Shown: one piece after another, positions 15,507-24,432 of the stretch
Layout: the number at the start of each line of letters is the position of its first letter
Numbering within the stretch: position 1 is the stretch's first letter
NCBI RefSeq assembly: GCF_023333585.1
Contig: NZ_JAIQZN010000025.1
Location: forward strand, 16,695-80,694
Source: Argonema antarcticum A004/B2
Lineage (GTDB): Bacteria; Cyanobacteriota; Cyanobacteriia; Cyanobacteriales; Aerosakkonemataceae
Direction: 5' to 3'
Length of the DNA stretch: 64,000 nucleotides
Position numbers and translations under genes: made by a program
Notes under the pieces: model-generated
What the model was told of the DNA's origin: nothing
The model's database searches: none
Seen by the model: only the letters and a program-made list of their open reading frames with translations

Positions 15507-16679
15507 TCAATGAGCGCCTAAAATCGTTTGCAAACCCCCCACCAGTCGCCCAATGCCTTCTACAGCCGTCTCCTCTTTGATAGCACCATAGGCAACGCGC
15601 AGGTAACACCCATCTTCCATACCAAAGGTAGTCCCTGGAATTACGGCTACCCCATGTTCCCGGATCAGCCGCTCTACCAACTCCATCGCGCCTAGCTGAG
15701 TGCGGACTTTGAGCAGAAAATAGAAAGCGCCATCGGCTTTAGGAATAGTACATAAGTCTTGAATGCGATCGAATTCTTTTAAGCACTTTTCTCGCACTAC
15801 TGCGATCGCACTCAACTTTTCTTTACAATATCCCACACCTGCCTGCAACGCTCCCAAAGCCGCATATTGGGAGATAACTGGCGGACAAATCAGAATTGTA
15901 TCCTGAATTTTCTTGACCGAAAGGAGTAAATGTTCGGGGATTACCATGTAGCCGATGCGCCAACTGGCAAAACCGTAAGCTTTGGAAAGAGAATAAAGCA
16001 AAATGGTGTACTCACAACTTTCTGGATTTGCTCCTGGGGAGAAGTGATGTACGCCATTGTAGGTAAAATATTCGTAAGCTTCATCACTAATATGGTAGAT
16101 ACCGTGGTGACGACAAATTTCGTTTACCGCTTGCAATGCTTCTTTTGGATAGACTGCGCCAGTGGGGTTGTTGGGTGAAATAGTGACGACGGCGCGGGTT
16201 TTTGCGGTGATGGCTTTTTCGATCGAATCTGGAATTAACTGATAATTTGCATCGGTAGGTACAAGTACTGCTTGGCAACTCGCCATTGCGATCGCCATTT
16301 CGTGATTAAAATAATATGGTGAAATCAGAATAATTTCATCCCCAGGCGAAGTAATTGCCAGCACCGCATTCATAAACGCCATATTTCCGCCAGCGGTCAC
16401 CACAATACAGCGATTATCATCAATTTCGATCTTATTTTCCATTAAAAGTTTGCTTTTTATCGCTGCTTGCAACAACGGAATTCCCTCTACCGCTTGGTAC
16501 TTGTGATTTTGGGGATTGGCTAGAAATTCGGTAATTTGCTCGATCGCTGACGGCGGCGGGCCATAATAGACTACCCCTTGTCCCAAAGAAATCGTCCCCG
16601 GATGCTGGCGAATTAGTTCCCCCACTACCGGGATAATTGGCGATTGCACCGCCTGCATTCTCAGAGTTTCCTTTCTCAT
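15507..16679 (-). CDS. PLP-dependent class I/II aminotransferase
   Basis: 390 residues, usual size. Fold-type I hallmarks: NNPTGAVYP (170-178), SDEAYEYF (198-205) and the PLP lysine in SLSKAYGFASWRIGY (K233). It begins GQGVVYYGPP, like aspartate-family aminotransferases such as those acting on aspartate or aromatic substrates; specificity cannot be read from the sequence. Its ATG overlaps the stop of the upstream Rpn/DUF4351-like gene by 4 bp (16676-16679), so the two are translationally coupled, an unusual pairing. Confidence 0.88.
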   Translation of the reverse strand: MRKETLRMQAVQSPIIPVVGELIRQHPGTISLGQGVVYYGPPPSAIEQITEFLANPQNHKYQAVEGIPLLQAAIKSKLLMENKIEIDDNRCIVVTAGGNMAFMNAVLAITSPGDEIILISPYYFNHEMAIAMASCQAVLVPTDANYQLIPDSIEKAITAKTRAVVTISPNNPTGAVYPKEALQAVNEICRHHGIYHISDEAYEYFTYNGVHHFSPGANPESCEYTILLYSLSKAYGFASWRIGYMVIPEHLLLSVKKIQDTILICPPVISQYAALGALQAGVGYCKEKLSAIAVVREKCLKEFDRIQDLCTIPKADGAFYFLLKVRTQLGAMELVERLIREHGVAVIPGTTFGMEDGCYLRVAYGAIKEETAVEGIGRLVGGLQTILGAH

Positions 16680-17584
16680 TCAATTCCAAATCTAGCCAAC
16701 AAATCTTCGCGAGACAATTGCAGAAGCAGACGCGAATACTCCTCTGGCGGTAACTTTAGCAAAGGCTCAATTACCCTCGACAGTTCCTCATCCACAGAGT
16801 CAAATCGCAGTCTCAACAAGTTTCCCACCACCAGGCGACGTTCCTGTAAACTTCCTTCTCGTACTCCTTCTTGTACTCCTTCCCGTAAAGTATTTTCCCG
16901 CCATTCCAGATAAGCTGGTGTTAAATTCATAATCAATTCCCTCTCATCTTCGGTTAAATTGTCTTTTCTTTCGACATTAATACGCCAGGTAGAAATCAGT
17001 TCTAAAACGTTGCGGCGTAATGGGTTTTCGGGAGGAAGTGCGGTAATTTCATTAATAGCTTGCTGCTGAGTTGTCCCTTTTCCCAGAATTCTCAGCCAGA
17101 GAGTCTGTTCTGTAAGGGGTAATTGGTTTATCGCCACTACCGCTGTCTTCAGAGCATCGGCTAAAAAGTAAACGCCTATAGGCCAATTGTCTGGATCTAG
17201 TCTAGCGCCAAAGCTATCGAGTAAGGCGGCGGAAGCGGAAGTTGCCAAAATCCACAAGCGGGGTAATTCGGCTTCGGGAAGTTCCTCGTCTTCGCGCCTA
17301 GCTTTGCGCTGTAACTCGCTGTGGAGAGAAAATAGTTTCACCATACAGCTGCGAATCTCGGTTTTGCTGGGTTGATTGCGAAATGGTTCCAGCAGACAGG
17401 GAGTAGATACCATTTTACCTAGTAATCCCAGTATTTCGCGATCGGCTGTTGGATTTGGTGCAAAGCAGATATCGACTTGGCGGACTTCCCCAGCTATTTC
17501 GCGGCTGATTTCTACTTCGCCAAGCGGTGCGAGTAGTTCTTCTAGATACTGCTTGGCAAATTGGTCGTGCGGTTGTCGGGTCAT
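16676..17584 (-). CDS. Rpn/PD-(D/E)XK transposase-like protein with DUF4351-like tail
   Basis: 302 residues from ATG 17584. The opening (MTRQPHDQFAKQYLEELLAP, then GEVEISREIAGEVRQVDICF) is the cyanobacterial form of the PD-(D/E)XK Rpn-like family, with the acidic VDICF strand. The C-terminal third has a charged helix (REGVQEGVREGSLQERRLVV) and a DUF4351-like end (LLRLRFDSVDEELSRVIEPL). Such genes are numerous and dispersed in filamentous cyanobacteria and are often called recombination-promoting nucleases. Coupled to the aminotransferase by a 4-bp overlap. Confidence 0.7.
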   Translation of the reverse strand: MTRQPHDQFAKQYLEELLAPLGEVEISREIAGEVRQVDICFAPNPTADREILGLLGKMVSTPCLLEPFRNQPSKTEIRSCMVKLFSLHSELQRKARREDEELPEAELPRLWILATSASAALLDSFGARLDPDNWPIGVYFLADALKTAVVAINQLPLTEQTLWLRILGKGTTQQQAINEITALPPENPLRRNVLELISTWRINVERKDNLTEDERELIMNLTPAYLEWRENTLREGVQEGVREGSLQERRLVVGNLLRLRFDSVDEELSRVIEPLLKLPPEEYSRLLLQLSREDLLARFGIE

Positions 17585-17636
17585 CCGATGCAAGGATTTT
17601 GGATTTGGGATTTTATATATTATATGTTGTCAATAT

Positions 17637-18245
17637 CTATGCTGCAAACACTTGCTCTGCTGTCAGCGCCAGTTCTGTAAAAGTCCGCGATCCAATCCGT
17701 TCATTACCTCGATATGGAGTACATTGATAAACCCCATTTTCATCCAGTAAGTAGACAAAAATTGTTGGTACTTTGGGATTGCCCAAATAATTCCGACTAC
17801 CTAAAGCCAAATAATCTACAATCCAGTATTCCGCAATTCCTAACCGTTGATACTCATCCAGCTTATCGATATAGTCATCCTCCCAATTAGTAGATATGAC
17901 CTCCACAGCTAACTGTAGAGGTTCAACAAAAGCAGTATAAGCAGAAAGGTTCGAGTCCCAGAGCGCTTTGTCTACTACACTCACATCAGGAAATCGACCT
18001 TGTTCTCTACCATCTGGCGTAAGTGTCCTCACCATAATTCTACCGGAAACTCTGTAGTTTAGATTGAGACGTTCAACCTCTCTATCAAACTTTCTGACAA
18101 GGAAATCTGCTGTATTGTCATGTTGTCTTGTAGCTAATTTTCTCAGAATTTCTCCGTTCACCAGTTCATAACGACCTTCTTCATCAACTTCTAGCTCAAG
18201 GAATTGCTCAAAGGTGAGTTGTTGTTTGATTTTAGTTGCGGTCAT
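17637..18245 (-). CDS. Uma2-family restriction endonuclease-like protein
   Basis: 202 residues. Uma2 (DUF820) features: LTFEQFLELE near the start, GRYELVNGEI (28-37), PDVSVVD (86-92), LAVEVISTNWEDDY with the catalytic-type Glu, and YQRLGIAEYWIVDYLALGSR. The PD-(D/E)XK core residues are present. Members are very abundant in filamentous cyanobacteria and their function is unknown. It precedes the Rpn-like gene by 52 bp on the same strand. Confidence 0.88.
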   Translation of the reverse strand: MTATKIKQQLTFEQFLELEVDEEGRYELVNGEILRKLATRQHDNTADFLVRKFDREVERLNLNYRVSGRIMVRTLTPDGREQGRFPDVSVVDKALWDSNLSAYTAFVEPLQLAVEVISTNWEDDYIDKLDEYQRLGIAEYWIVDYLALGSRNYLGNPKVPTIFVYLLDENGVYQCTPYRGNERIGSRTFTELALTAEQVFAA

Positions 18246-18290
18246 AGTTTATTCTCATCTCGATCGATAGAATTATGGAAACCAGAAAGA

Positions 18291-18911
18291 TTAAGCAGCC
18301 ACCAGTTTGCCTAGCTGTAATTCGCACTGTTGGAAAATGTAGTTAACAGCAGCAAAGAGTTTATCCAGATCCTGAATGGTGTAAAGAGTAATATTTCGGG
18401 TAAAAACATCAGCTTCCAGCTTGCCAAATTGCCAGCGTTCACCATTGGAGACAATGCCAAATACAATTATCTCTAGTTCCTCATTAAGTCGTTGCGCGGC
18501 GACCATTTCTGCTAAACACTGTCCCCAACCTTCATCAAATTTATCTTGTTTTGCCTCAACCAAAAGTAAATAAGGTTTGTCAAATACCACTTTTCCCAAA
18601 GGCGATCGTTTAGCCAAGATATACTCAGGAAAACCCGACAGATTATTGTCATAAGTTAGTGACTGATGACTCCACAATATGAAGTTGCTACGATAGCACT
18701 TCCAAACTTCTTTCAGAACTGGATAAATCAAATTTTCACAGATGGCAAATTCCGAGTTATCAACTACACCATCCCGCATCATGGTTTGTAAGTCTTCTCG
18801 GAAGTAATCAGAAATACTAAACTCGGTTTCGACAATAAAATCAAATTCGGTGTAGGTAATCTGGAATTCTTTGACAACTGCACCGATACTTTTGTACCTG
18901 CTAAAAGACAT
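18291..18911 (-). CDS. PD-(D/E)XK nuclease-like protein linked to the CARF-HEPN gene
   Basis: 206 residues from ATG 18911, chosen because GAGG precedes it at normal distance; the frame is open to 18989. Conserved nuclease-type residues: SEFAICENLIYPVLKEVW, GFPEYILAKRS and LLLVEAKQDKFDEGWGQCLA (E-x-K). This gives the layout of a type IIS/PD-(D/E)XK fold common in cyanobacterial hypothetical proteins. It follows the CARF-HEPN gene on the same strand after 67 bp, so a joint role in a defence response is possible but inferred. Confidence 0.6.
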   Translation of the reverse strand: MSFSRYKSIGAVVKEFQITYTEFDFIVETEFSISDYFREDLQTMMRDGVVDNSEFAICENLIYPVLKEVWKCYRSNFILWSHQSLTYDNNLSGFPEYILAKRSPLGKVVFDKPYLLLVEAKQDKFDEGWGQCLAEMVAAQRLNEELEIIVFGIVSNGERWQFGKLEADVFTRNITLYTIQDLDKLFAAVNYIFQQCELQLGKLVAA

Positions 18912-18978
18912 ATTTACCTCATGAACTGATTTACCTAAGTTTGGGGTTAAGAGAAGGGGCAATTCGCTAACCAAGCTA

Positions 18979-20223
18979 CTAAACTGCAAATTTGGGAAAT
19001 AGCCTTTCGAGGTTTTGAATTAACTGGGTTTTTACATATTTCTGTAATTCTGAAGCATCAGCAGAATCACGACGCATTTCTGCATGAGCAATATCATTGC
19101 GATAGTCGCGTAGCTCTAGCCAAATGACCGCAAGTAAGTCATCTGATGAACGAGCCGTAACTATAGTTAAATGGGGTTTTCTTATTCGTATTTTCCCTGT
19201 CGTATGGTTCAGTTCTTCTTCCATCCGTTCGCGCTTGGATCTATCCAGATAGTCATCAATTCCCTTAGTAACACACCACGCTGAAACTACCCATTCTCGC
19301 GCCAGTAGAATTGCCTGCGCTCCCAGTTCTTTCTTGACATACCAGCGCAGAAGTAAAAACTGTTTTTGCAAAGCAGATTGACTATTTTCTAACTTTTCTG
19401 GATCGGTCAGGGCAAACTGACCATAACTCTGCTGAATTTGTTCTGATAATAATTCAAAAGGCTTGGCAAAATAACCGACTTCTTTCGCTAGTTCTTCCGC
19501 CGGTATTTTCTGGAATTTCGCTGTTTCTTTTAAAACCCCCATAGAGCGAATTAATTCCAGCGAGCGCGAAATGTCTTGAATAGAATTACCTAATTTTTCT
19601 AGAAGCCTTGGTGGTCTAATTTGCCGACGATCCTGACTAGAAAAATCTTGTTGAATTGTCGATAGTAAATTGCCTAAACCGATGGAAGAACCAGTGGTAA
19701 TGAATTGTTCTGTTGCTGTCAGCCAATCTAGTAACTTAATCGCTGGAGTTAGATCGAAAATTGGAGGTTCAGCAGGATTAGCCTCAAAAGCTCCGTAATA
19801 TACTCCTTGAATTTCAACATTTCTAGCTTTTTGCAAAAAAGCTCCTGCTAGTAACACCAAAATAGGAATTGATCGAAAAGCATTGGTAATATCAAATAAC
19901 ACTTTAGCACCAGGCTCGACTTCCCCCACTACAGCATCAAAAATTTCCCAAACTTCTGTTTCTGACTTTCCCGATGGAATAGGAACATCTTTAAGAAAAA
20001 CGCGCTCGCTCAAACGCTTGTTCAATTCCTCCCAATGTGCTTCCCGTGCTTCTGGAGTCAAAAATACTGATACTTTTTCAATCTTTTTACCCGGACTAAC
20101 GAGTTCATACAATTCATAAAAAGCCTCGGCAACATAGGGCGTAGGTGTTTGTACCTGTTTTTTCTTCCAAGTGTAGGAGGCAGGGGAATATTTATTTTTA
20201 CCCAGAAATGTCAAAAGTTGCAT
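18979..20223 (-). CDS. CARF-HEPN protein, Csx1/Csx2 (TIGR02221-like)
   Basis: 414 residues. The N-terminal CARF domain starts MQLLTFLGKNKYSPASYTW, has the FLTPEAREAHWEEL strand-helix and the ligand-site signature DITNAFRSIP (111-120). The C-terminal half is helical and ends in a HEPN domain with the RNase motif RNDIAH (R375, H380). The TIGR02221/Csx2 group works in type III CRISPR systems as a cyclic-oligoadenylate-activated RNase. Next to it is only a cas6 stump: no cas10, csm/cmr genes or array in the window. Residues for ligand binding and catalysis look intact, so it may serve a distant type III locus or another cOA source. Confidence 0.85.
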   Translation of the reverse strand: MQLLTFLGKNKYSPASYTWKKKQVQTPTPYVAEAFYELYELVSPGKKIEKVSVFLTPEAREAHWEELNKRLSERVFLKDVPIPSGKSETEVWEIFDAVVGEVEPGAKVLFDITNAFRSIPILVLLAGAFLQKARNVEIQGVYYGAFEANPAEPPIFDLTPAIKLLDWLTATEQFITTGSSIGLGNLLSTIQQDFSSQDRRQIRPPRLLEKLGNSIQDISRSLELIRSMGVLKETAKFQKIPAEELAKEVGYFAKPFELLSEQIQQSYGQFALTDPEKLENSQSALQKQFLLLRWYVKKELGAQAILLAREWVVSAWCVTKGIDDYLDRSKRERMEEELNHTTGKIRIRKPHLTIVTARSSDDLLAVIWLELRDYRNDIAHAEMRRDSADASELQKYVKTQLIQNLERLFPKFAV

Positions 20224-20235
20224 TGTTGCTTACCT

Positions 20236-20457
20236 TTAGTTAAGTAAATTTGTTTGCCCCATTCCCAATCTCGTTTTTACGCCAGTACCAGCAACCTGAG
20301 AATATTGTACTAGCAAATTCGCCACGTTCGCCAATAATGGGTCGGTATGGGGCAAAACTCTCAGCGTTACTTTGCCGATAAATCCGCTGACATATCCCTT
20401 TTGAATTGCAAAAGTAGTAGTGTGAATCTTATGATGGCTAAGTGCGATCGCAAGCAA
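20236..20457 (-). pseudogene. cas6: C-terminal remnant of cas6
   Basis: 73 codons from a TTG at 20457. The end, YSQVAGTGVKTRLGMGQTNLL, is the glycine-rich loop that closes Cas6 endoribonucleases, preceded by GYVSGFIGKVTLRVLPHT, typical of the second ferredoxin-like half. The N-terminal 200 or so residues are missing: in the same frame upstream there is only sequence of the coiled-coil gene. It lies 12 bp before the CARF-HEPN gene, showing that this was once a CRISPR type III or I locus. Probably non-functional. Confidence 0.7.
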
Positions 20458-20474
20458 GTACCATAACCTAATAC

Positions 20475-20768
20475 TTATGACGAGCCTTGTCCTTGCTGAC
20501 CAAATAAATATTCCAAAATGCGGTGATTCTCTGTTTGTAATCCTTTTACCTCAGCTTGTAAATCTCTAATTTCTCTTTTTATCTCCACAATCTCTGTTTG
20601 CTGTTGCGCCATAATCCGCAGCAATTGTAAATGTTCTTGCTGACTTTGAAGTTGGCTTTCACGGAAATCAGCCATGAGAGTGACTAGAGTATCTACACGC
20701 CCTGTAAGCTGCTCCATCGCTGTCTCTATTCGATCGATTCTCTCGCCGCCATTCGATGCGTTTGTCAC
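20475..20768 (-). CDS. Small coiled-coil protein
   Basis: 97 residues, ATG 20768. Nearly all heptad-type helix (RIDRIETAMEQLTGRVDTLV, REIRDLQAEVKGLQTENHRI). This kind of short coiled-coil protein is common in filamentous cyanobacteria, often near nucleases or sensor genes. No further function can be given. It separates the cas6 stump from the tgpA-like gene. Confidence 0.65.
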   Translation of the reverse strand: MTNASNGGERIDRIETAMEQLTGRVDTLVTLMADFRESQLQSQQEHLQLLRIMAQQQTEIVEIKREIRDLQAEVKGLQTENHRILEYLFGQQGQGSS

Positions 20769-20841
20769 GATCGTCTATCCTCTTATTATCCAAAAGTTTT
20801 ATTCCTCTATTTTACTAGCGGTTAAGTACTTCTTAGGTTAT

Positions 20842-23202
20842 TCAATTCCTCTGTCTTCCCATCTTCCTCAACTGCGACTTTCTCAAAACCTCCAATCTTC
20901 GCCGCAAATAACTCAAATCAGGAACCTCACCCCCATAACGCCACCTGACATAAGCTTGCGAAATTTCTTCAATCGCTTCCCCACGTTCATCAGCATATTG
21001 CTGACGCGACGCACTTGCATACTCAAATGGCGTCGAAGCTGGATGTTTTCGCCAACCTTTTTCTCCCAACCATCGCAGCATTTGCTGATAAATACCTTCC
21101 ATTGGATGCAATTTATTCAGCCAGCGGTGATAGCGCCAATATTGCCAAGCATTCCAAGCTAACCAACCCAAGAAACTCAGCCCAATTGCTAATATCAAGA
21201 CGGTAAATAAACCCGTCCATCCTTGATTAAACAAAGCAAAAAACCAAACTATAGCACCAAATATCCACCCAATAATTCCACCGAAGAAGTTATTCAGAAA
21301 ATTATTGACTGGTGAAGGCAACCAACCCGCAATCCACTTCCAGAACTTTTCAATTGCCGTAAAAGTTTGGTTTTCTTCAATAGAGGGTGGTATCAATGGA
21401 TGACCGGGAATCGGATCGAAAGCGAACCAACCGTATTTGGGGAAATACACCTCAGTCATCAAATAAGCATCGGTGTTCTTAACAACATACAAACCAGTAA
21501 AAGGATTGAATTCACCCGGTGCAAAACCACCGACTACTCTGGCTGGAATGCCGATCGATCGCAGCATGATCGTGTAGACAGTAGCGAAATGATCGGGGTA
21601 GCCGCCTGTAATTTTCTGATTCGGAGGACTGTTTTGATAGCCAAACAGGAAAGCTTCTACCAAATCTTCCTTATCCTTTAAAAAGGGCGGCAGTTTTTCT
21701 AGCTTGTAATTAGGATTCTGTTTCAAGTACTGAGCTATGTAGAGTGCTTTCTCGTAAGCAGAGACGATCGGTTTATTTGTCTTGGCTACCTTCTGGGCAT
21801 TGGCTAAAATTTCTTCAGTACGTTGTTGCACTTTCTCCTTAATACCAGCAGGAATTTGCAGATAGTATTTCTGGATATTTTTGGAATATTTGGTGGAAGC
21901 TTTACTCAGAAGCGTGCGATCGCGGTAAGGTACGTCCGAAATCACCGTGTAAGTCAGCCCTTCAATTAATCCCGGTCCTCTGATACTACCCTCCGAATCC
22001 ACCGCTACCTGCTGCGCTGGAAAGTAAAGATCTTTAGCATTTGCCATCGCTGGAATTAAGTTCGGTAACTCAGACACCACAGTGAAAGTCTGAACTATCT
22101 CTTGGATGCGATTGGCGGTTAAGGCTGGAGGTAAGATAAATTTATAAGACCAGCTGGGGCGATCGATACTAAAAGCTTGTTTATTGCGAGAAATCTCCCA
22201 ACCCTGACCAGTGTAGCGATCGAACGCCAGCACTCGCCAAAATCCCTCAGCTTGCGATCGCACCCTCAGCACCACTTTCGGCTTCAGAAAGCCTCGCAGA
22301 TTCTGGTTAATCTTCTCATTAAAACCATAATAAAAAGTATCATCCAGTTCGCCTGCCCCTTCTTCCTTGTTTTGTCCCCTACCAGTACCGCTACCTTCCT
22401 TACCGTTCCTGGCTCTATAACCCGGATTATTAACGTTGGTAGGATCTAGATTATCTGTAAACTGGATCGGAGAACTGACTGGAAACGTCCGCAGTTGATA
22501 ACCCGGTACTCTCGGCAAAAACGCAAAAATAGTCAGCCCCAGCCCCACAACTACCAGCAACAAAAAACTCAAGCGTCGTAAAGGAAAAGGCAAAATTAAT
22601 TTTGGCTTTTTCCCCCCTTCTCCCATTTCTGTTGCGGAACGTCTTCCAGTCGTTTCTCGCATTCCTAAGCGCGATCGATAGTCCAGCACCAAAACCGGGA
22701 GAGCGATCGTTAAAAACAGCAACAGCAGCGGTGCAAAAGCCATCGTCTGACTCAGGGTAGCCGCCACCCCCAACAGAATCAGCCCAATTACCATCGAATA
22801 CCCCAAATCCTTGCGGCGGGGCAAATCGAAGCTGTGCAACACTTGCAGTTGAATTAATAATTCAGCTAAGACAAACCGAGTATCATTGAGAGAATCCCTC
22901 AGATTCGAGAGAAAATACGCCAACGCGCCCAGCATTCCGATCGCAATACAAAACTTCACCGGGATATTAGGCTTGCGGCGGCTATACCAACTCCACGCCG
23001 CACCCACAATACTCAACGGCACAGCCCAAAAGCTTATCTGCGTTTGGGCCGCCACATCCGTAGCGATAATTCCCACCACCACCAAAGCCTGTACCAGCAC
23101 TCGCAGCCAGAGCGAATCTTCTACTTCTGGCACCGGCATCCTCTCCAACCGCTCCCGAAACTTCGCTAAAAGCGGCGTATTTCGCAGTTTGTCAAAAGTC
23201 AT
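20842..23202 (-). CDS. TgpA-like transglutaminase-domain membrane protein, catalytic residues substituted
   Basis: 786 residues. Several membrane helices lie between about residues 35 and 230 (DUF3488 part), a periplasmic domain from about 235 to 635, another helix near 640-665 and a C-terminal DUF4129-like region. The transglutaminase core is recognisable (GIPARVVGGF, TEVYFPKYGWFAFDPIPG, D596). The catalytic Cys position reads GGYPDHFA (P536) and the His position reads TDAYLMTEVY (Y580). So the Cys and His of the triad are absent and peptidase/transglutaminase activity is unlikely. The cyanobacterial group may generally carry these changes. Confidence 0.85.
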   Translation of the reverse strand: MTFDKLRNTPLLAKFRERLERMPVPEVEDSLWLRVLVQALVVVGIIATDVAAQTQISFWAVPLSIVGAAWSWYSRRKPNIPVKFCIAIGMLGALAYFLSNLRDSLNDTRFVLAELLIQLQVLHSFDLPRRKDLGYSMVIGLILLGVAATLSQTMAFAPLLLLFLTIALPVLVLDYRSRLGMRETTGRRSATEMGEGGKKPKLILPFPLRRLSFLLLVVVGLGLTIFAFLPRVPGYQLRTFPVSSPIQFTDNLDPTNVNNPGYRARNGKEGSGTGRGQNKEEGAGELDDTFYYGFNEKINQNLRGFLKPKVVLRVRSQAEGFWRVLAFDRYTGQGWEISRNKQAFSIDRPSWSYKFILPPALTANRIQEIVQTFTVVSELPNLIPAMANAKDLYFPAQQVAVDSEGSIRGPGLIEGLTYTVISDVPYRDRTLLSKASTKYSKNIQKYYLQIPAGIKEKVQQRTEEILANAQKVAKTNKPIVSAYEKALYIAQYLKQNPNYKLEKLPPFLKDKEDLVEAFLFGYQNSPPNQKITGGYPDHFATVYTIMLRSIGIPARVVGGFAPGEFNPFTGLYVVKNTDAYLMTEVYFPKYGWFAFDPIPGHPLIPPSIEENQTFTAIEKFWKWIAGWLPSPVNNFLNNFFGGIIGWIFGAIVWFFALFNQGWTGLFTVLILAIGLSFLGWLAWNAWQYWRYHRWLNKLHPMEGIYQQMLRWLGEKGWRKHPASTPFEYASASRQQYADERGEAIEEISQAYVRWRYGGEVPDLSYLRRRLEVLRKSQLRKMGRQRN

Positions 23203-23261
23203 TTGTCAAAAGTTAGTGGTTATTTATCCTCGTTTTCCACTATCCCCTATCTATTAATCTA

Positions 23262-23300
23262 ATCACCAATGACCAATGACTAATGACCAATGCCTAATGA
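23262..23300. repeat. Short tandem heptamer (STRR-type) repeat
   Basis: Head-to-tail units of the ATGACTA/CCAATGA type between tgpA-like and patU. A further run lies at 36491-36533, reaching the ribD start. These heptamers are a known feature of filamentous cyanobacteria. Confidence 0.7.
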
Positions 23301-23306
23301 CTATAA

Positions 23307-24404
23307 TTACTGACCGCTGACCAACACAGCAAAAATTAACGGTTTCTGACCCAATTGCTGAAACTTGACCTCTAAAGGGTAACTGCGATCGGGTTCCAAG
23401 TCAAACAACTCAACACTCAAGCAACCCAGATCGGGACGCTGGGTAGAGGCTAGAGCCTGACCCCCACGAAACTTCAAACTACCACCACAAGGAAATCGGC
23501 CTAAAATCCGTACAGATGTAATTAACTGCTTCTGGAGTTGATATTCCACCTCAAGCGTCAGCAAACCAGCAGTAGTGAGCCACTCTCGTTCCACCGTCAG
23601 CTGAGTTGGTGAAACAGCCACCGTCAGAGAGCGAATAATCTGCCTCCCCGCCAGCAACAACAATACCATTTGTTCTGCCAAGGTCGCCGCTTCGTAACTG
23701 CACGGAAACTTGGGCGTTTCTTGGAAACAGTCAACCGTATTCGCACTGTTACCAGCAGTCGGCATTAACACCTTGTCAGCAAACTTGTTCAGCATCTGGG
23801 AATGACCCGGAAATAAAGGCTCCACCGCACGCACTAATTTGGTCGTCTCGGTTCTTGAAGATTGCACCACCGCTTGACATCGGTCTAACAGTTGGGCAGA
23901 AATCTCTGGCGGGATGGATACTGGCAGCTTAAACTTTTGTAGCTCAGTCGTCCACAAATGCCTTTCCGGTATCGACTCTGGCTCTACCCTTGTAGGAACG
24001 TCGGGTTCGTAGTCAGAAATCTCTGTTTCCCACGGAAATAATGGTGGGTTCTTTTGGATCTCCGTCTTTAGCCGACGCTTAAGGATCGCCTGGAAACGGT
24101 CTTGCACGGCAGGAATGTCGCTTGGTTTCTGCGGGGTTTGACGCAAAACCTCCGAAGTAGAGGTGCGGTTGAGTGTAGCGTTCAATACTTCTGACTCCAG
24201 TAGATCGAAATCATCTAATTCCCAATCTTCTATATCACAATCGCCTAGCTCTGAGTTAACAAAATCCTCATTATGAGTTTCTGAATTAGAACTCTCCCTC
24301 CCGATCGAAGGATCTGAGCAGCAGTCCAGATCTGGTAAAACCAGATCTGTTTGCAGTAACCAGGCGAAGAATCTTTCAGGGAAGGCTTCTATGTCTCTGT
24401 TCAT
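23307..24404 (-). CDS. patU: PatU-like protein
   Basis: 365 residues from ATG 24404 (MNRDIEAFPERFFAWLLQTD); a GTG four codons earlier is possible. The N-terminal half is acidic and low-complexity, with a FPWETEISDYEP segment. The C-terminal part from about 250 (AATLAEQMVLLLLAGRQIIR ... TVEREWLTTAGLLTLEV) is well conserved in PatU. In Anabaena the gene is split into patU5 and patU3; here one frame holds the whole. It lies 28 bp downstream of hetZ in the same direction, as in other filamentous cyanobacteria. Together they regulate cell differentiation or pattern in heterocystous strains; their role in others is unclear. Confidence 0.8.
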   Translation of the reverse strand: MNRDIEAFPERFFAWLLQTDLVLPDLDCCSDPSIGRESSNSETHNEDFVNSELGDCDIEDWELDDFDLLESEVLNATLNRTSTSEVLRQTPQKPSDIPAVQDRFQAILKRRLKTEIQKNPPLFPWETEISDYEPDVPTRVEPESIPERHLWTTELQKFKLPVSIPPEISAQLLDRCQAVVQSSRTETTKLVRAVEPLFPGHSQMLNKFADKVLMPTAGNSANTVDCFQETPKFPCSYEAATLAEQMVLLLLAGRQIIRSLTVAVSPTQLTVEREWLTTAGLLTLEVEYQLQKQLITSVRILGRFPCGGSLKFRGGQALASTQRPDLGCLSVELFDLEPDRSYPLEVKFQQLGQKPLIFAVLVSGQ

Positions 24405-24432
24405 CAGTCCATGCACCCGATCCGGACACGAA

